Below are positions 33,080 through 45,359 of a DNA stretch of 64,000 nt, in pieces. The stretch is from the NCBI GenBank assembly GCA_021234155.1, contig JAJEKV010000036.1, positions 124,791 through 188,790 of the forward strand, given 5' to 3'. Position 1 is the stretch's first letter. Every line of letters starts with the position of its first letter. The notes below the pieces were generated by a model. The model saw only the letters and a list, made by a program, of their open reading frames with translations. It had not been told where the DNA came from and searched no databases. A program made the translations under genes and the position numbers. The stretch is from Isoetes taiwanensis. Its lineage: Eukaryota > Streptophyta > Lycopodiopsida > Isoetales > Isoetaceae.

Positions 33080-33240
33080 AACCCACAAGTTTAGTAGATC
33101 AAACCACATAATGGTTTTGCATAAATTACTAGTGTTTCGCCTTCCAAAACATTTAAGTTAATCTATGAAACCACATACTGGTTTCAATATAAAACACTAG
33201 TGTTTAATCTTCTAAAACATTATAAGCTAATTTGTGTAAC
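33080..33240. repeat. Tandem duplication, ~75-bp unit, two copies
   Basis: ATCAAACCACATAATGGTTT ... ACTAGTGTTTCGCCTTCCAA is followed by ATGAAACCACATACTGGTTT ... ACTAGTGTTTAATCTTCTAA. Both copies end in AAAACATT(T/A). The two are about 80% alike by eye. Confidence 0.75.
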
Positions 33241-35290
33241 ACCATCACCTTATTTTGCTTCGAGTAAAGTGCGTTTTCGTCTTGGTTCTCTTAGTTAGTG
33301 TGTTCTTTTAAGCGGTTAAGGTTTGATTTTTTCAAAGCATAAATCCTATAAATTCTAGTGGTTCAAAAATGTAATCAAAAGGATATTCCACTAGCTTGCA
33401 AAACCAAGAAAAATAACAAAACAAATAGAAAAAGAGTTCTAAGGATTTGAACCCTTACCATTACCATTATCTCCAAAAGTAAAGATAATACTTCAAAAAT
33501 GCCTTAAATCACATTCTTCTTATCTATGATATCCTATCCTATGAATATTTCTCCCATAAGAAAATGTGTACATCAGCTGAAGCTCCACAACACACTATTA
33601 GACTATATACATATTTCTATTGAAGACCTTAAAATGTTTAGCAATGTACAATATTAAACCTTTCGCTTGTACAATGCAAGTGCATTCTTTTATCACCTCA
33701 ACAAAAAATGCAGCATTTTAAAAAAGAAAGAACTACAAGTTTCACACAATACAAAGCATCAAAGACCAATTGCATCTCCAAGGATTGTGTTCTTAGAATC
33801 CCCAAAAGGCGTACAAGGCCACCTTAATACACCTATAATCAACTCTCGCGACTCGAGCTTCCAGACTGCAAGTCTCTAAGCTTCACAAGATGGCATTGAC
33901 AATACCACAAGCATTTAGAAAGAAATGCTTTTGTTTTTTCTCGCGTTCTTACCGCAGATTGCTAACATTCATGTACAAGAATAATTTGGCCGGATTTGGA
34001 AGATAAACCAACCCGCTAAGTTTCTCATGCTGCGCTACACGATGTGATAGAACCCTGCGTCAGCTTAAGGTAGATAAGATGAGATCCCAAAACAAAATAA
34101 TGAGCTTGGAGGACAATGTGCGTGATGTTGGATATTGCAGTATATCGGCATCCTAGACAAGCTTCACCGTGAATATAGGATGCGCGCAGGATCCGGTATT
34201 TAAAACCCATAGGTTTCGCCCAACGTAACCTCCTCTAGAAAATCGCAGACCTTACCTCACCGCATCCATTTTATCAGCCTTGTATACATAACTGGCCCCC
34301 ATCACTTGCTCATCTTTGCAAGGTAAACCTAATGTCATTAATCGGTTAGTAGGTATGTATTTATCTGAAAGCAATCGAGCATTTAAATGCAGTAATACCT
34401 AAAAAATACAAGCCGCTTTTGACGCCTATCAAAAAAGGGAACTCTCGCATTTTCTATCCGCCTACCAGACGGCGGCAGTTGTGGTCCAAAGTATCCGCAT
34501 CGCCCGCTTTCAGGCCATTATCACCTTGACATTTGATGTACTTGGTCAAAACCATCCATCCGAGTATATCAATCACAATCATTTCCAGATTTTAGTCTCA
34601 GTAAAAATACATATATAGAAAATTTGATAGTACCGGGTTATGAGCCCATCAAGATACAGACTTCCCTTATCGGCATCCGGCTGGCATCAAAATCCGGCAA
34701 AGGGCTATTCCATCAATTTCGTCACGAATATATAGTGTGCATTCTCCCTTTGCAAGCTCTAAAGACATCCCATACAATACGCAGGGCCCTAAACACCACA
34801 ATAATTTTATCTTAACTATCTTATCTAATGATAGATACATATCTTACATGTCTATTTAGGAAGAACCGTAGCATCATAAATTTTCACTAGTGTGGAACAC
34901 GAAAGGAGTGACAAATGGAAATACTTTACAATGTTTGTAAAAAATAATTCTCTCCAAGGTACTTCTCAAGACGCACTGGAAATCCCACCACTGCATGAAG
35001 GTCGCCGTAGTAAGGATGTGCAATGCCAGGCATTGTCTTCCCTCGGTACTGGCCAGATAAGTGGCAACTGAGCATATCAGAACCCGGCGTTGCAGAATAA
35101 CAAGTGACAAACAACTCACATGCAACAAGCCTTATATATATCCCGGCGATCCCAGCCGACATTCTTGCACAAGTTAATCCAACTCACGCAAGTAATGATC
35201 GCATCATCCTAAAACAAAAAATCGATTTGCCGGGCCTTTGAGAGGGAATGTACTAAAATGGTGTTTATTTACAAGGCTCGCTGTCTCCAT
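33241..35290. other. Unassigned stretch including unrecognised open frames on the - strand at 34.9-35.2 kb
   Basis: No gene family is recognised. The - strand frame at 34,926-35,162 (SATPGSDMLSCHLSGQYRGK, then PGIAHPYYGDLHAVVGFP) has a protein-like composition and is the best coding candidate in this stretch, but it has no flanking splice or start signals that I can support. The overlapping frame at 34,874-35,128 is out of phase with it. Confidence 0.25.
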
Positions 35291-35299
35291 TTGAATCCC

Positions 35300-35410
35300 C
35301 TTCGTGAATGCACCCAAACCAAGTAGTTTAAGGGGATTTGAATTCCGGAAATGTTAAATGCAATGGTTTGTGTTAATAATGTTAATGGTATTTGTGTGTG
35401 TTGATTGTTA
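35300..35410 (+). repeat. MITE-like dispersed repeat end, copy 2
   Basis: GTGAATGCACCCAAACCAAG is followed by AAGGGGATTTGAATTCC, GTTAAATGCAATGG and GTTAATAATGTTAATGGTAT. Order and spacing match copy 1 read on its - strand. Confidence 0.6.
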
Positions 35411-36925
35411 TATTAAAAAATTTGGTTCTTCGGCCCTTAACAAAAGCAAATGTAGATAAACTTTAAGGGCCTTAAATCGTTAAAACCTACTTCGTATGAA
35501 CAAAGCAGCTTTAGTTTTACTAATGGCAATGACATTTGCCATTACTTGGGGTCAGGTTTAGTCCCAATTTAATAGAAGAGCCACTTGAAATGAGAAGCAA
35601 CATATTCAAATGTAAATATGGAAGCACAACAAAATTGGAACCAAGTATGTATATCCTTTAGCATATAATCACATTATTACCAAATGGTTTGACCGCGTAC
35701 ATCCTCAATTAAACACAGAAGACATTATCACCCCGTAAACTCCTCTCTTTCAGAGCCATAGTGTTTAAGTTGCAAATGTGCAAAATGAATCTTTAAGCAG
35801 CAAAAACCATAACTGTTCTATGTATCTCCAGATCACTGCAGACTTGATGCGTAAATTCATTAGTTGTTTGCCAAGCTTCCTTAAGGAAAATACCATACCA
35901 AAGAAGCTAATACACCAATACAACCCAGTTGTAGGTACAACCAATCATCCACGTAACTTCTTTTGCCTCGGGCCGCCGATGTTCACGTAGAAATCTTTTG
36001 CAAATGAGAAAGAGAGATCTATGAATCGCTGAAAGAACATCTTATAAAACCACCTCAATAAACATGACAATCTTCCGCGGATTATCTTTAATCATTTCCA
36101 AACATACCATAAATGCTGGTTTTAATGCAACTCCTCAACAGCATCACCCATCTCATTAATAACTTATTCAAATAATATGAAATTTATTGCGCATTGCCTT
36201 CGTGAACCAAATTACCAATCAATAAAAACTGCATAAGGGTACAATCCTTACCAATAGCTTCTTGCTCTTTGGCGATTTCGCGGATTTAGAAGCTCATAAT
36301 ACACCACCTTATCTACGAGCCTCGCGAACTTCACAGCTTCTATTGACAAGCTCATTTTGAAACTCTCTTTCTTCCACTTCAAATTTCGGACAGCCTTCTT
36401 AGCTATAGAGCTTGTTCAATCTTGATATAGCCAACCGCTCATTTATCCTGATGACCTCTTCAATTATTGCCCTGCCTCCTTTAATCCTCAATCATGCATC
36501 TAACCCGTAAGGACAATCCAGCCTTTGAAAGCCTTGTGCAATGTCGATGCCGCTGTATCAGTTTCTATCGATGCTTCTCGCCTTTCTTTATGCTGCTCAC
36601 TTCCGCCTGCTATAATAAACTTTGTGCACTCATCATAAATCTTGAACCTCCTGATCTTCATCCGCTTGTGAGCCATATTATCTAACTTGCATAACCTTTT
36701 AACATGCAAATAGATTTTTGAGAAATGAGGCAAGAACTAAAACAAGTAAAATCAATATCTACAGTGAACTAACATCCAAAGGTACTCGTGCTTAAGCAAT
36801 ATTTCTGTACAAGAATGTCACCATAAATACCAGGATTTTCTGAGGCTTCAACTGTAGTAATCTTAAACGTGAACTCTTCCTTCACATGGCCAGCAAGATC
36901 CGAGCTGCCAGGATTACGGGCCCAA
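35411..36925. other. AT-rich intergenic stretch, nothing recognised
   Basis: Short frames (60-80 codons) only, without motifs. The stretch ends where the tRNA-like array begins. Confidence 0.4.
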
Positions 36926-36937
36926 CATGCCTTCTAC

Positions 36938-36985
36938 TTAGGAAACAGACGCTCTATCCACTGAGCTACAAACGCATGAGACATG
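36938..36985 (-). tRNA. tRNA-Arg(CCU)-like module, best 5' half (pseudo-tRNA)
   Basis: The - strand has GTTTGTAGCTCAGTGGATAG then AGCGTCTGTTTCCTAAGTAG, giving an intact D arm and an anticodon arm with loop TTCCTAA (anticodon CCT). Downstream the T arm is lost, so it is very unlikely to be a functional tRNA. It is the clearest evidence for the parent tRNA of the array. Confidence 0.6.
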
Positions 36986-37533
36986 TGTATATCTCCAGCA
37001 AAGTCTTTAAAGCCTAAATCCTTGTGGTCATCATAATAAAAATCTCAAGATAATCTGTTTGATTATGAAGTTCCTTGGGAAAAGTTACTTCAAAGATCAT
37101 GTCCTAGACACGAATCCAGGCTTTCAAATTTCTAGAAGGTATTGAGTGGAGTATCGCATGTAATACTCTTTTCTTTTTGCTTGTCAAAGACATTAACTTG
37201 AATGCTCTTTAAACGCGCTAGACATGGGTCGAATACAGGACCTTCCTCGCTAGGAAGCGCATTAATTCCATCCACTTACAAACGCATGAGGCATGCGTGA
37301 TATCTCAAGTAAACTATATTTCTTGGCTTAAATCCTTGCGTAAATATCAATAAGAATCTCAATACAACTGCTTGATCATGAAGTTTCTTGAAAAAGCTAT
37401 TGATTACTTCTAAATGAGAATCTAGGGCTTGAAAGGCTTTCAAATTCCCCCAAGAAGGCTGTACGAGGAGTATCGTGATGTAATGCTCTTTCTTTTGCTT
37501 GTCAAAGACGCTAACTTGAATGTTCTTTAAACT

Positions 37534-37601
37534 AAGTAGGACATGGGTCGAACATGTGACCTCGCTAGGAAACGATGCTCTATCCATTGAGCTACAAACG
37601 C
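37534..37601 (-). tRNA. tRNA-Arg-like module with intact T arm (pseudo-tRNA)
   Basis: The - strand reads GCGTTTG, TAGCTCAATGGATAGAGC, a shortened anticodon arm with TTTCCTAG, then ACATGTTCGACCCATGT. The T arm keeps a 5-bp stem (ACATG/CATGT) and the TTCGACC loop, so a box B-like element is present. The anticodon stem is damaged. Across the array the 3' acceptor CTAACGC can pair with GCGTTTG at six of seven positions, although this copy has CCTACTT. Confidence 0.5.
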
Positions 37602-40600
37602 ATGAGGCATGCTGCATATCTCAAGCAAACTATTTTAGGCTTAAACTTGGTACCATCGTGTAATAAGAATCCTTTCAAAATAACTGCTTTGGTTATGAAG
37701 TTCCTTGGAAAGCTATTGATTACTTCCAAAGGTCATGCTGTCCTAAACACGAATCCAAAGCTTGAAAGGCTTTCAAATTTCAAGAAGGTATTGAGTGGAG
37801 TATCGCGATGTAATACTTTTCTTTTTGCTTGTTAAAGGCGTTAACTTGAATGCTTCTTAAACGCTGTTAGACATGGGTCAAACATGTGACCCAACATGTG
37901 ACCTCTCGCTTAGGAGACAAACGCCTATCCATCGAGCTACAAACGATGAAGCATATGTGTGATATCTCAAGCAAACTATTTTAGGCTTAAACTTTGCAAA
38001 TATCGTAATAAAATCTCGCACACTGCTTGGTTAGAAGTTCTCTTATGGATTACTTCAAAGGTCATGTCCTAAATACTTAATCCAAACTTTCGAATTTCAA
38101 GAAGGTATTGAGTGGAGTATCGCATGTAATAATTTTCTTTTGGTTGTCAAAGACATTAACTTGATGCTCTTTAAATGCGACATGGGCCTAACATGTGACC
38201 TTCATCTTTACTTAGGAAACGTGACTTCATCCACCGAAGCAAACGATGAGACATGTATATCTCCAAAGAAAGTCTTTAAAGCTGAATCCTGTGGTCATCA
38301 TAATAAAAATCTCAACATAATCTGTTTGATTATGAAATTCTTTGGAAAAGTTATCAAAGATCATGTCCTAGACACAACCAAAGCTTTCAAATTTCTAGAA
38401 GGTTTCCTAGAAGGTATTGAGTGGAGTATCGCATGTAATACTTTTCTTTTGCTTGTCAAAGACGCACTGAATGCTCTTTAACCGAAGTTAGACATGGGTC
38501 GCAATATGTGACCTTTCCTCGCTTAGGGAACAGATGCTCTATCCACCGAAGCTATCGAAGCAAGCAAACGCATGAGGTACGCGATATCTCAAGCAAATTA
38601 TTTTCTAGCTTAAATCCTTTGGTACCATCGCATTAAGAATCTCAACATAATCTATTGATTATGAAGTTCTGGAAACCTATTGATTACTTCAAAGGTCATG
38701 TCCTAAATACCTAATCCGTGCTTTCAAATTTCAGAAGGTATTGAGTGGAGTATCGATTCTTTGAAAACCTATTGATTACTTCAAAGGCATGTCCTAAATA
38801 CTTAATCTAGGGCTTTCAACTTCAGAAGGTATTGGAGTGGAGTATCGCATGTAATACTCTTTTCTTTTTGCTTGTCAAAGACATTAATGTGAATTCTCTT
38901 TAAACGTTAGACATGGGTCACATTATGTGCCCCCGCTTAGGAAATGTGACACTCTATCCACCGGAAGCTACAAACGCATGAGATATGTGTATATCTCAAG
39001 CATTAGCCTTTAGGCTCATCGCCTTGGTTGCCAAAGACATTAACTTGAATGCTCTTTTAAACGCCAAGTAGGACATGGGTCTAACATGTGACCTTTCTCG
39101 CTTAGGAAACCGATGCTCACCGAAGCTACAAAACACGCGGAGAGGCATGCATATATCTCAAGCAAAACTATTTTAGGCTTAAATCCTTGCACATCGTAGA
39201 ATAAGAATCTCAAAATAATATGTTTGCTCATGTGCTTCTAGAAAAAAAAGCTATTGATTACTACAGTTGTCATGTCCTAAATAATGTAATCCAAAGCCAA
39301 TTTTAAAAGGTATTGAGTGGAGTATCGCATGTAATACTTCTTTTATTTTTTGCTTGTCAAAGACGCACGTGAATTCTTTTTAAACGCGGTTAGACATGGG
39401 TCAACATGTGACCTTCTCATGAAAATCGAATACCATCCACCGAAGCCATAAACGTGAGATGAGATATGTGTATATTTTAAGCATAATCTTTAGGCTTAAA
39501 TCCTTGCAAATATCGCCTTGCATTGTCAAAGACATTAACTTGAATGCTCTTTGAACGCTGCTAGACATGGGTCAACATGTGACCTTTCCGCTTAGGAAAT
39601 GATACCCCCATCCATTATACAAAACGATGAGGCATGCGACATCAAGCAAACTATTTTAGGCTTAACTCCTTGCGCCATCGAATAAAAATCTCAAAATAAC
39701 TGCTTTGATGATGAAGTTCCTTTGGAAAAGCTATTATTGATTACTTCCAAAGGTCATGTCCTAAATACTTAATCCGTGCTTTCAAATTTCAAGAAGGTAT
39801 TGGGCTGAGCATCGCGATGTAATAATTTTTCTTTTGCTTGTCAAAGACGCTAATTTGAATACCTTTAAATGCTATTCATGGGTCAAACATGTGACCTTCT
39901 ACTTCTATGAAACAGACGCTTCTATCCATCGAGCTGCTGCAAACGATGAGGTGCATGTGTATATCTCGCTAAACTTTTAGGCTTAAATCCTTGGCACACC
40001 GACAAGAATCTCAAAATAACTGCTTGGTTATGAAGTTCTTAGAAAGCTATTGATTACTGAAAGTCATGTCCTAAATACTAATCCAGGCTTTCAAATTTCA
40101 AGAAGGTGCATGAGTGGAGACGATGTAATACTCTTTCTTTTGCTTGTCAAAGACGCTAATGTGAATTCTTTAAACGCTGCTAGGACATGGGTCTAACATG
40201 TGACCTTCTCTCGCTTAGGAAATAGACGCCCATCCATCGAGCTACAAACAAAGATGAGATATGTGTATATCTTAAGCATAGTCTTTTAGGCTTAAGTCCT
40301 GCGTAAATATCTCAAAGACATTAACTTGAATGCTCTTAAACGCTAGACATGGGTCAACATGTGACCTTCTTCGCTTAGGAAACAGACGCTCTATCAACCG
40401 AAAGCTACAAATGCATGAGGTACGCGATATCTCAAGCAAACTATTTTAGGCTTAAGTCCTTGCAACATCGTAGAATAAGAATCCCAAAAAATAACTGCTT
40501 ATTACGAAGTTCCTTGAAAAGCTATTGATTACTTCAAAGGTCATGTCCCAAATACTTAACTAAAAGCTAAATTTCTTAAGAAGGTATTGATTTATATCGC

Positions 40601-41250
40601 GATGTAGTACTCTCTTTTCTTTTTGCTTGTCAAAGACGCTAACTTGAATGCTCTTTTAAACGCCAAGTATTCATGGTCAAACATGTGACCTTCTCGCTAT
40701 GAAACGTATCGCATTATCCACTGAAGCTACAAACGATGAGGCGTGTATATCTCAAGCAAACTATTTTAGGCTTAAATCCTTGGTAAAATATCGTGAATAA
40801 GAATCTCAAAATAACTGCTTGGTTATGAAGTTCTTAGAAAAACATATTGATTACCTAAAGGTCATGTCCCAAATAATGAATCCGTGCTTTCAAATTTCAA
40901 GAAGGTATTGAGTGGAGTATCGATGTAAATACTTTTCTTTTGCTTGTCGTTATTACTAATGGAATTCTCTTTAAACGCTGCGACATGGGTCTAACATGTG
41001 ACCTTCTCGCTTAGGGAAATAGACTTCCATCCAATCGAGCTACAAACAAAGATGAGATATATTTTTATCTACGGCTATTAGTCTTTATGCTTAAGTCCTT
41101 GCGCCATCTCAAAGACATTAACTTGAATGTTCTTTTAAACGCTTAGACATGGGTCAACATGTGACTCCTTCTCATTAGGAACAGACGCTTCATCCATCGA
41201 AATGCATGAGGTACGTGATATCTCGGCAAATCGGCTTCTAGGCTTAAAAC

Positions 41251-41790
41251 AAAGTTTGTTCTTAAACGACTAATTTGCTCTCAAACGGACTCAAAGAAGA
41301 ATCTTTGAAAGATTCCCTAAATACCTCCCCAAAATGTCCCTTTTGTGGTATATTTGTACGCGTGACAATTTGAAAATTTTAGGCATCATTTTGGGAGGCT
41401 GTGTGAACTTAGCCTTATCCAAAAATTGTTTGACATCCCTTTTGGCCCCCTAGTCGGTTTGCTAAATAGTAATATTTCAAAACCAAACAAAATAGACATC
41501 GGGTAAAATAGCAAGCACACTAAAGTGCCAAAAAGGTATTTTATTCAAAGTTTTCCAACCGCGACAAAACTATGAACAAACCGCGAAAAAATGCAACACA
41601 TTTCCTTTGATGACATCGGGCTTCATCAAGCAAACATTTTACATTACGAAAGTACGCCTCATTGAACAAACTACACTTTGAAGCTAGTTAAGTCGAAGAC
41701 GCCGGGCTTGCTCTATTTGCCTTTCATCCGCCTTGCTATAGACTTATGCGCTACCACGGCGACAATGCGACATAACGCCTTCAAAATAAA
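41251..41790. other. Unassigned AT-rich stretch right of the tRNA-like array
   Basis: No repeat unit of the array and no coding motif is visible. Purely non-coding as far as can be read. Confidence 0.4.
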
Positions 41791-41794
41791 TTTC

Positions 41795-42110
41795 TCGCGG
41801 TATAGATTTATACCACAATAGGTAGTGCTCGCATGATATGACATGCCGTGAGAGTTCGGCATGGTATAAATTTATACCGCAGTGGACTTGAGCGGCATAA
41901 ATTTATACCCGCGAAGAGGACCCAGTTTTATAAATTTATACCACGGTGAGTTTCCTCTCGATTCGCCGCGAGCTCACTTCAGCAACTATACCGTGAGAGG
42001 CCTCCTCTCGGTGAGATTAATGCAGAGCTCTCTCGCAGATAAATTTATAATCACTTCTCTGTGAGCAATTTATACCGGTAAAACCTTCAGACAAATCAAT
42101 TTATACACAT
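41795..42110. repeat. Cluster of GGTATAAATTTATACC palindromes
   Basis: GGTATAAATTTATACC at 41,863-41,878 is a perfect 16-bp palindrome. Near-copies lie at 41,799-41,814 (GGTATAGATTTATACC), 41,893-41,908 (GGCATAAATTTATACC) and about 41,926-41,941, with decayed versions to about 42,105. Between them CTCTCG and CCGCGA words recur. The block looks like a degenerate satellite with a palindromic core. Confidence 0.7.
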
Positions 42111-42300
42111 ATATGTGTATATATACTATAATATATACACATAATTACATATATATATCCCATAAGAAAAGAGAACTTTTGCCGTATAAATCTATACGAG
42201 AAACTAAGATAAATTTATATCGAATTGCATATATATATATACACTTTATATATATATGTATAATATATATGCAAAATTCGTGAGATAAAAGTATATATCG
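42110..42300. repeat. TA microsatellite and imperfect hairpin
   Basis: Alternating TA runs occupy 42,108-42,160 and 42,228-42,272. Around the second, CGAATTGCATATATAT (from 42,221) and ATATATATGCAAAATTCG (ending 42,280) form an imperfect inverted repeat that could fold into a hairpin. Confidence 0.65.
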
Positions 42301-43404
42301 TAAAATCTTTGGGGTCTTTCTTGCTCGTGTGGGTTTTGCAGTAACCTAAAACTACTAAAGTAACACACATAAGGGATACAATTTTACACACCGCTCTTAG
42401 TTTTAGTCTAAAAAGTTCTAAACGTTCTAAATTTTCGAGCTTGTAATGCAAATGTTAGAGCTACAAAAGTAACGAATCATGTTGTTATTTCTACTTTTTC
42501 TCTTACATACATGCACTTCAATTCGTACCTAAAAAATTGCTACTAAAAGGCAAAAGAACTCCAAAATATGGTGACAATGTGCTTGACTAGAAGGAAGCCA
42601 CACATGGTTTATCCAGGAGAGCTGCAGGGAGTAACAACCCTCGAAGTTTACTCTATTTATTTACAAAATATATAAAGCGGTAAGGCGCATCAATACTTCA
42701 ATCGCTGTGAGAAATGTGCATGGTGCCCATCAAGCATGTGATGATGTAATTGTGATGAATATGCTCAACATTGCTAAGGATAAGACTATCTTTGAGCACC
42801 ATGTTGTAGATTGGTAATGCGGCGCTCGTAAATACATCTCCGAATAAAAGGAGGGTATGTAATCACATGGTTTACATTTCAACTTTTGTATCCCTGTGAT
42901 AAATTTATACTACATCATCAACTAAAACTTCAAATTTTAACTACAAGATATCGCGGATGGTTGTATTTTGTAATACTATGATGTAAAACAATGGTTTGTC
43001 ATTCAAGAAGTTGTCTAACTCCGCCTCCCAATGTGTTTAGGGTCCAATAGGGATGTTCACCAAAATGGCTGTGAAATAACAAATTTCCTCGGCCTTCTAA
43101 AAACAAAATAATATAAATACTTTCAAAAGTGACGTAAGGTACAAAAGCATCTAATTTCTTCATACCTAATTTGCCCCATAGTCAATCTTTGAATTTCATT
43201 GTAGTTCTTTTCCCCTACAATGGGATTTTTTGTGTGTGTTTTTCCTTAATATTAAGTCTTTAAAATGTCCGCTTTTCACGAAAGCGCTTTATAAATCTTT
43301 GACTAAAGGTAATAAAAGGCCCTTTTAAAGGATTTTTAGAATTTTATAAATTTTCGTAAGGGTCTTCCAAACGCACTTTAAATAAGCGCTTCATTTTAAA
43401 CCTT
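42301..43404. other. Unassigned intergenic stretch
   Basis: No coding, RNA or repeat family was recognised in these 1.1 kb. Confidence 0.4.
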
Positions 43405-43720
43405 GTTTTAAGTCCTTGGTACCATCGTAATAAGAATCTCAAAATAACTGCTTGGTTATGAAGTTCCTTTGGAAAAACGCTTATTGATTACTTCAAAGGT
43501 CATGTCCTAAATACTTAAACCGTTTTCAACTTCGCTAGAAGGTATTGAGGAGTATTGCATGTAATACTTTTCTTTTTGCTTGTCAAATGCTAACTTTTGA
43601 ATGCTCTTCAAACGCTAGATATAGGTCAACATGTGACCTTCTCTTTAAGAAACAGACGCCTATCCATCGTAGGGAGCTACAAACGATTTGGCATGCGCGA
43701 TATCTCGCTAAACTAATGCA
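43405..43720 (-). repeat. Solitary unit of the tRNA-Arg-like repeat
   Basis: One long unit, diverged, in the same orientation as the main array and ~2.1 kb beyond it. It keeps CAAAATAACTGCTTGGTTAT, CAAAGGTCATGTCCTAAATA and GTCAACATGTGACCTTCTC, and a tRNA-like module read as CTATCCATCG ... GAGCTACAAACG with a small insertion. Confidence 0.8.
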
Positions 43721-45359
43721 AATATACAATCAAGGACATGTCGATGCTTAGTGGTATTTTATCCTGCTAACTCTAGCATTGTTGGTATTTTCATGGTTTT
43801 TGCCGGCTATTGGCGCTAACCGCTAACTGTTAGTATTCACGCAACATACTTTCATGTAGTTGCTAGTGTTTAGTGTTGTTCATGGTCTCACAGAAAGTGG
43901 CTCATATGCATATTACTTCAAGGAGTATGTCTCTTTTTAGGCATTTGGTGTTGCATGGTCCGCGGTGAACTCAAGTGGTTTCAATCTTATTTATGCAGAT
44001 CAAATGGTCCATGGCTTTTAAAATTTGGTCCCGCTAGTTTTTATCCAATGCTCCCCAGTCTTTTCTTAGCAATCTACAAGATTGTTTTTTAAAGCACATT
44101 ATCATCTTGCAACTATAGATCTGCACCCAGAGCAAACTTTAGGGACTCAAAGAAAACTTATCAAGGGAAAACATGCAAATAATCTTCAGAGCCTTGCGTT
44201 TAAGCAAGGCAGCGCCTTTAAGAAATCATGCCGATCTACATTTATTGTGGATATGCGCATTGATGCAAGTTTTTTACCCTTTGCAGTTCTTTTGTAGGTT
44301 CTTCCATATTTCATGCCGGAAATTTCCATTAACCGCCTTGCCGACAAGAAAAACAAAGCTCCAAGCAAGTTAAAGAATTGACCTATGTTTGAGATTTTGG
44401 GAAGAAAATTCCCTTTCTATTCGATGCAACTTTTCATTCCGTACCTAGAAGTTAAGCAAATATTGAGTTATATCTTGTATCCTTCTTAGACTTTAATCAT
44501 TTTCTGTAGGACATGAACTACGTGAAATACTCCCCTGCCATGATCGCGAACTATTCTTCCGCAGTTTTCAACTTGGAAACATGATGAAATGAAAAGTCTT
44601 GCTCAATAAGTTTCTCTATCACTTCGCGGACATGACTATCATGGCTATTACCCGAGGGATAAGTGAATATCATGACATTTGGATGATTACATGTCTTGGC
44701 ATGCATTTGAAAATGGTCAATCGCTTTGCATGTATCTAAACCGTGATGTTGTACTTTTGTTACATAGACTTCTATATACAAGAATGTACATGTATCTAGT
44801 ATTTGTACCGCTGTCGGGTATACCTTTTAAAACATGTAAATGTTAGGAACCTCGTGGATTTGCATGAACTTTGTGCCATCGAATTGTGCACTCCCATGCG
44901 ACAATTAATCTTAGGCCATTAGATCAATTTGGGAACCCCTGATACTGTAAGTGGCCATGTCTATGATGCAATGGTTCTATTATGATGTTTTGTATATAGG
45001 ACTCCTTCCAAGAATGTCTATGAGTTGCTAATATGTTGTCATGTCTATGCATCGCTAAGTATAAGGCTCCAAACCGCTAAATGATACCAAGGGAGTACCT
45101 TAACATGTGACAATTTTAGAACATGTAATCTGAAAGCCTATATGTTGCATACATATAAATATTTAGGAATGAGTAGTTTAGATAAAAAAGACTAATCCCA
45201 TGTGCGCTTATTATGCTTGCAAGCAATGTTGTCAATTATGTGCGGTCGTTACATTTCTCCCCTTCGCTCTCTATGGGCTCCACATTTCCACCCACATGCT
45301 AATAATTTTGCTTGCAGATTGTAACATGCAGCTCACATCTATTTCGTGACAATGTTTCC
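43721..45359. other. Unassigned intergenic stretch
   Basis: No coding, RNA or repeat family was recognised. Short reading frames at 44.1-44.8 kb have no motifs. Confidence 0.4.

Larger units (their letters stand above)
36926..41250 (-). repeat. Tandem array of tRNA-Arg(CCU)-like units with higher-order structure
   Basis: At least sixteen units lie head to tail. Each carries, on the - strand, a tRNA-like module with box A-like TGTAGCTCAGTGGATAGAGC, an anticodon arm TCTGTTTCCTAAG and a T arm ACATGTTCGACCCATGT. The modules are centred near 36,955; 37,270; 37,580; 37,925; 38,228; 38,540; 38,955; 39,120; 39,435; 39,605; 39,915; 40,225; 40,385; 40,705; 41,020 and 41,180. Long units are ~310 bp and short ones ~160 bp. 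Short units lack the segment between GGCTTAAATCCTTG and TCAAAGACATTAACTTGAAT. A body rich in AATAAGAATCTCAAAATAACTG and GTATTGAGTGGAGTATCGCA separates the tRNA modules in long units. The modules match my memory of plant tRNA-Arg(CCU). Most have mutations in one or more stems. Confidence 0.85.

Noticed and set aside
34874-35162. Exon of an enzyme gene on the - strand
   Set aside because: The composition looks protein-like, but I could not match any family or find flanking splice or start signals.
36926-41250. A cluster of functional tRNA genes
   Set aside because: Most modules have broken anticodon or D stems, and no consistent T-run terminator follows. I call them tRNA-like repeat units instead.
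36926-41250. CRISPR array
   Set aside because: Units are 160-310 bp of related sequence throughout, not short identical repeats with unique spacers, and the context is a plant nuclear genome.
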